From: Desulfuromonadales bacterium
GTDB taxonomy: Bacteria; Desulfobacterota; Desulfuromonadia; Desulfuromonadales; JACZKF01
Direction of reading: 5' to 3'
Length of the DNA stretch: 6,965 nucleotides
Assembly (NCBI GenBank): GCA_014860175.1
Contig: JACZKF010000208.1
Coordinates: forward strand, 1-6,965
The notes under the pieces were generated by a model that saw only the letters and a program-made list of their open reading frames with translations, searched no databases and was not told the origin of the DNA. The position numbers and the translations under genes were made by a program. This document shows positions 5,750-6,965 of the stretch, one piece after another. Within the stretch, counting starts at the first letter, position 1. Every line of letters begins with the position of its first letter.

Positions 5750-6965
5750 ATGCCTATGCAGCAACTCAAGGTCGCTATCCTCTGGCACATGCACCAGCCC
5801 GATTACCGTGATCCGGTGTCGGGCCGGACGCTTCTCCCCTGGACCTATCTGCACGCCGTCAAGGACTACGGCGAAATGCTGAAGACGGCGGCCGAGGTCC
5901 CCGGAGCCAGAATGACCTTTAACCTGGTGCCGGTTCTCCTCGAGCAGCTCGAGCGCTATTTGCGGGGGGAGGCGCAAGATGTCTGGATCGAGGCCGCCCG
6001 CCGCGACCCGGCGACCATGGATGGGGAAGAGCGCCGCTTTTTGCTGGAGCAGTTCTTCTCCGTCCACGCCGACCGCCACATCCTCCCCTGGCGCCGCTAC
6101 CGGGAGCTGGCCCGGCGCCGCGGCACCGGAGCGGCCGATCCGGGCGGTTTCAGCGACCAGGAGCTACGCGATCTGCAGGTCTGGTTTCTCCTCGCCTGGT
6201 CGGGCTACCATCTTAGGCGCCAGGAACTCCCCGCCTACCTGCTGACCAAAGGGGAAAATTTCACCGAGCGGGAAAAAGGGGAGCTGCTTTCTCTCTACGA
6301 CCAGGAGGTCGCCGCCGCCACCTCTCTTTACCGGCAGATGGAAGCGGCAGGGGAGATCGAAATCTCCGTCACCCCCTACGCCCACCCGATCCTCCCTCTG
6401 CTGTGCGGCACCGATGTCGCTGCCGAGGCGACCCCCGGCATCCAGCTGCCGGCCGCCCCTTTTCGCCATCCGCAGGACGCCCGCCTGCAGGTGCGCCTCG
6501 GCCTGCGGGAGGTGGAGGCCCGGCTGGGAGAGCGTCGCCGGGGGATGTGGCCGGCCGAAGGGGCGATCAGCGAAGAGGCTCTGCGCCTGCTGCGCGAGGA
6601 AGGGGCGCTGTGGGCCGCCGGCGACGAGGCGATCCTGGCCCGGAGCCTCTCAGGCGGGTTGGCCGACCGGCGGCGCCTTTACCGCCCCTACAGCTTCGAG
6701 GGGCTCCCGCTGCTGTTTCGCGATCGAGATCTTTCCGACCGCATCGGCTTCGTTTACGCCCATTGGGAACCGCAAAAAGCGGCCGCCGACCTGCTCGGAC
6801 AGCTGCGCAAGATCGCCGCCGCCAACCCGGGGGGGATGGTGACCCTGATCCTCGATGGGGAAAACTGCTGGGAGCGCTACCAGGACAACGGTCACCCTTT
6901 TCTGCACACCTTTTACCAGGGGCTGGTCGCCGACCCGGCCCTGCGGCCGGTCACCATCTCCGAGG
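5750..6965 (+). CDS. Glycoside hydrolase family 57 protein (C-terminal part beyond window)
   Basis: The frame is open from the ATG at 5750 to the window end: 405 complete codons plus one base. The N-terminus LKVAILWHMHQPDYRDP carries the GH57 H-x-H-Q-P motif (H13, H15). GMWPAEGAISEEAL matches the GH57 nucleophile region, with E270 as the predicted nucleophile, and LILDGENCWERY the general acid region, with D369. NGHPFLHTFYQGL after it is also typical. GH57 enzymes cleave or transfer alpha-glucan chains by a retaining mechanism; this one looks like the alpha-amylase-type branch (COG1449), but amylase, glucanotransferase and other activities cannot be told apart from this half. No signal peptide is seen, suggesting cytoplasmic action on glycogen or maltodextrin. 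A second ATG at 5756 (two residues shorter) is equally possible: GAGA at 5746-5749 is better spaced for it. It follows the nucleotidyltransferase by 97 nt, suggesting a polysaccharide or glycogen neighbourhood. Confidence 0.9.
   Translation, partial: MPMQQLKVAILWHMHQPDYRDPVSGRTLLPWTYLHAVKDYGEMLKTAAEVPGARMTFNLVPVLLEQLERYLRGEAQDVWIEAARRDPATMDGEERRFLLEQFFSVHADRHILPWRRYRELARRRGTGAADPGGFSDQELRDLQVWFLLAWSGYHLRRQELPAYLLTKGENFTEREKGELLSLYDQEVAAATSLYRQMEAAGEIEISVTPYAHPILPLLCGTDVAAEATPGIQLPAAPFRHPQDARLQVRLGLREVEARLGERRRGMWPAEGAISEEALRLLREEGALWAAGDEAILARSLSGGLADRRRLYRPYSFEGLPLLFRDRDLSDRIGFVYAHWEPQKAAADLLGQLRKIAAANPGGMVTLILDGENCWERYQDNGHPFLHTFYQGLVADPALRPVTISE

Overview
The window is high-GC bacterial DNA. 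Its GAF/histidine kinase with a cysteine-rich N-terminus, its single-domain response regulator, and a GH57 enzyme beside a large sugar-nucleotidyltransferase/PMM-like fusion suggest a Desulfuromonadales-type bacterium (Geobacter, Desulfuromonas, Pelobacter and relatives). That assignment is inferred from protein style and intergenic repeat style, not from a database search.

Layout: (1) 853 down to 1, minus strand: a radical SAM protein of the TIGR01212/YhcC-YtqA type, C-terminus cut by the window edge. (2) 854-1010: a divergent intergenic region with a plausible sigma70 promoter for the plus strand and a small dyad. (3) 1011-2621, plus: a soluble sensor histidine kinase with a four/five-cysteine N-terminal module, a GAF-like domain, a coiled coil, and HisKA and HATPase domains. 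(4) 2649-3008, plus: a CheY-like single-domain response regulator, 27 nt downstream of the kinase. (5) 3009-3135: a short intergenic region built of degenerate heptanucleotide repeats (CTGAATT/CTGACCC/CTGACTC) that fold into a large imperfect hairpin. (6) 3136-5652, plus: a three-part protein with a sugar-1-phosphate nucleotidyltransferase, left-handed beta-helix repeats and a phosphomannomutase-like domain. (7) 5653-5749: an intergenic region with a REP-like double palindrome. (8) 5750 to the window end, plus: the N-terminal ~405 residues of a GH57 glycoside hydrolase.

How the genes may work together: the kinase and regulator look like a cognate two-component pair. The two downstream genes point to sugar-nucleotide and alpha-glucan or polysaccharide metabolism. 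Co-orientation suggests, but does not prove, that they are expressed together; each boundary at 3009-3135 and 5653-5749 carries a repeat/hairpin that could uncouple expression. The radical SAM gene is transcribed divergently and is probably functionally unrelated (proposed tRNA-modification family).

The strongest second-look item is the C-terminal PMM-like domain of the nucleotidyltransferase. It keeps the fold-level landmarks but appears to lack the expected residues of all four phosphohexomutase active-site loops, so the usual label 'bifunctional guanylyltransferase/phosphomannomutase' is probably wrong for its second half. I found no CRISPR array, tRNA, rRNA, insertion sequence or clearly novel multi-gene system.
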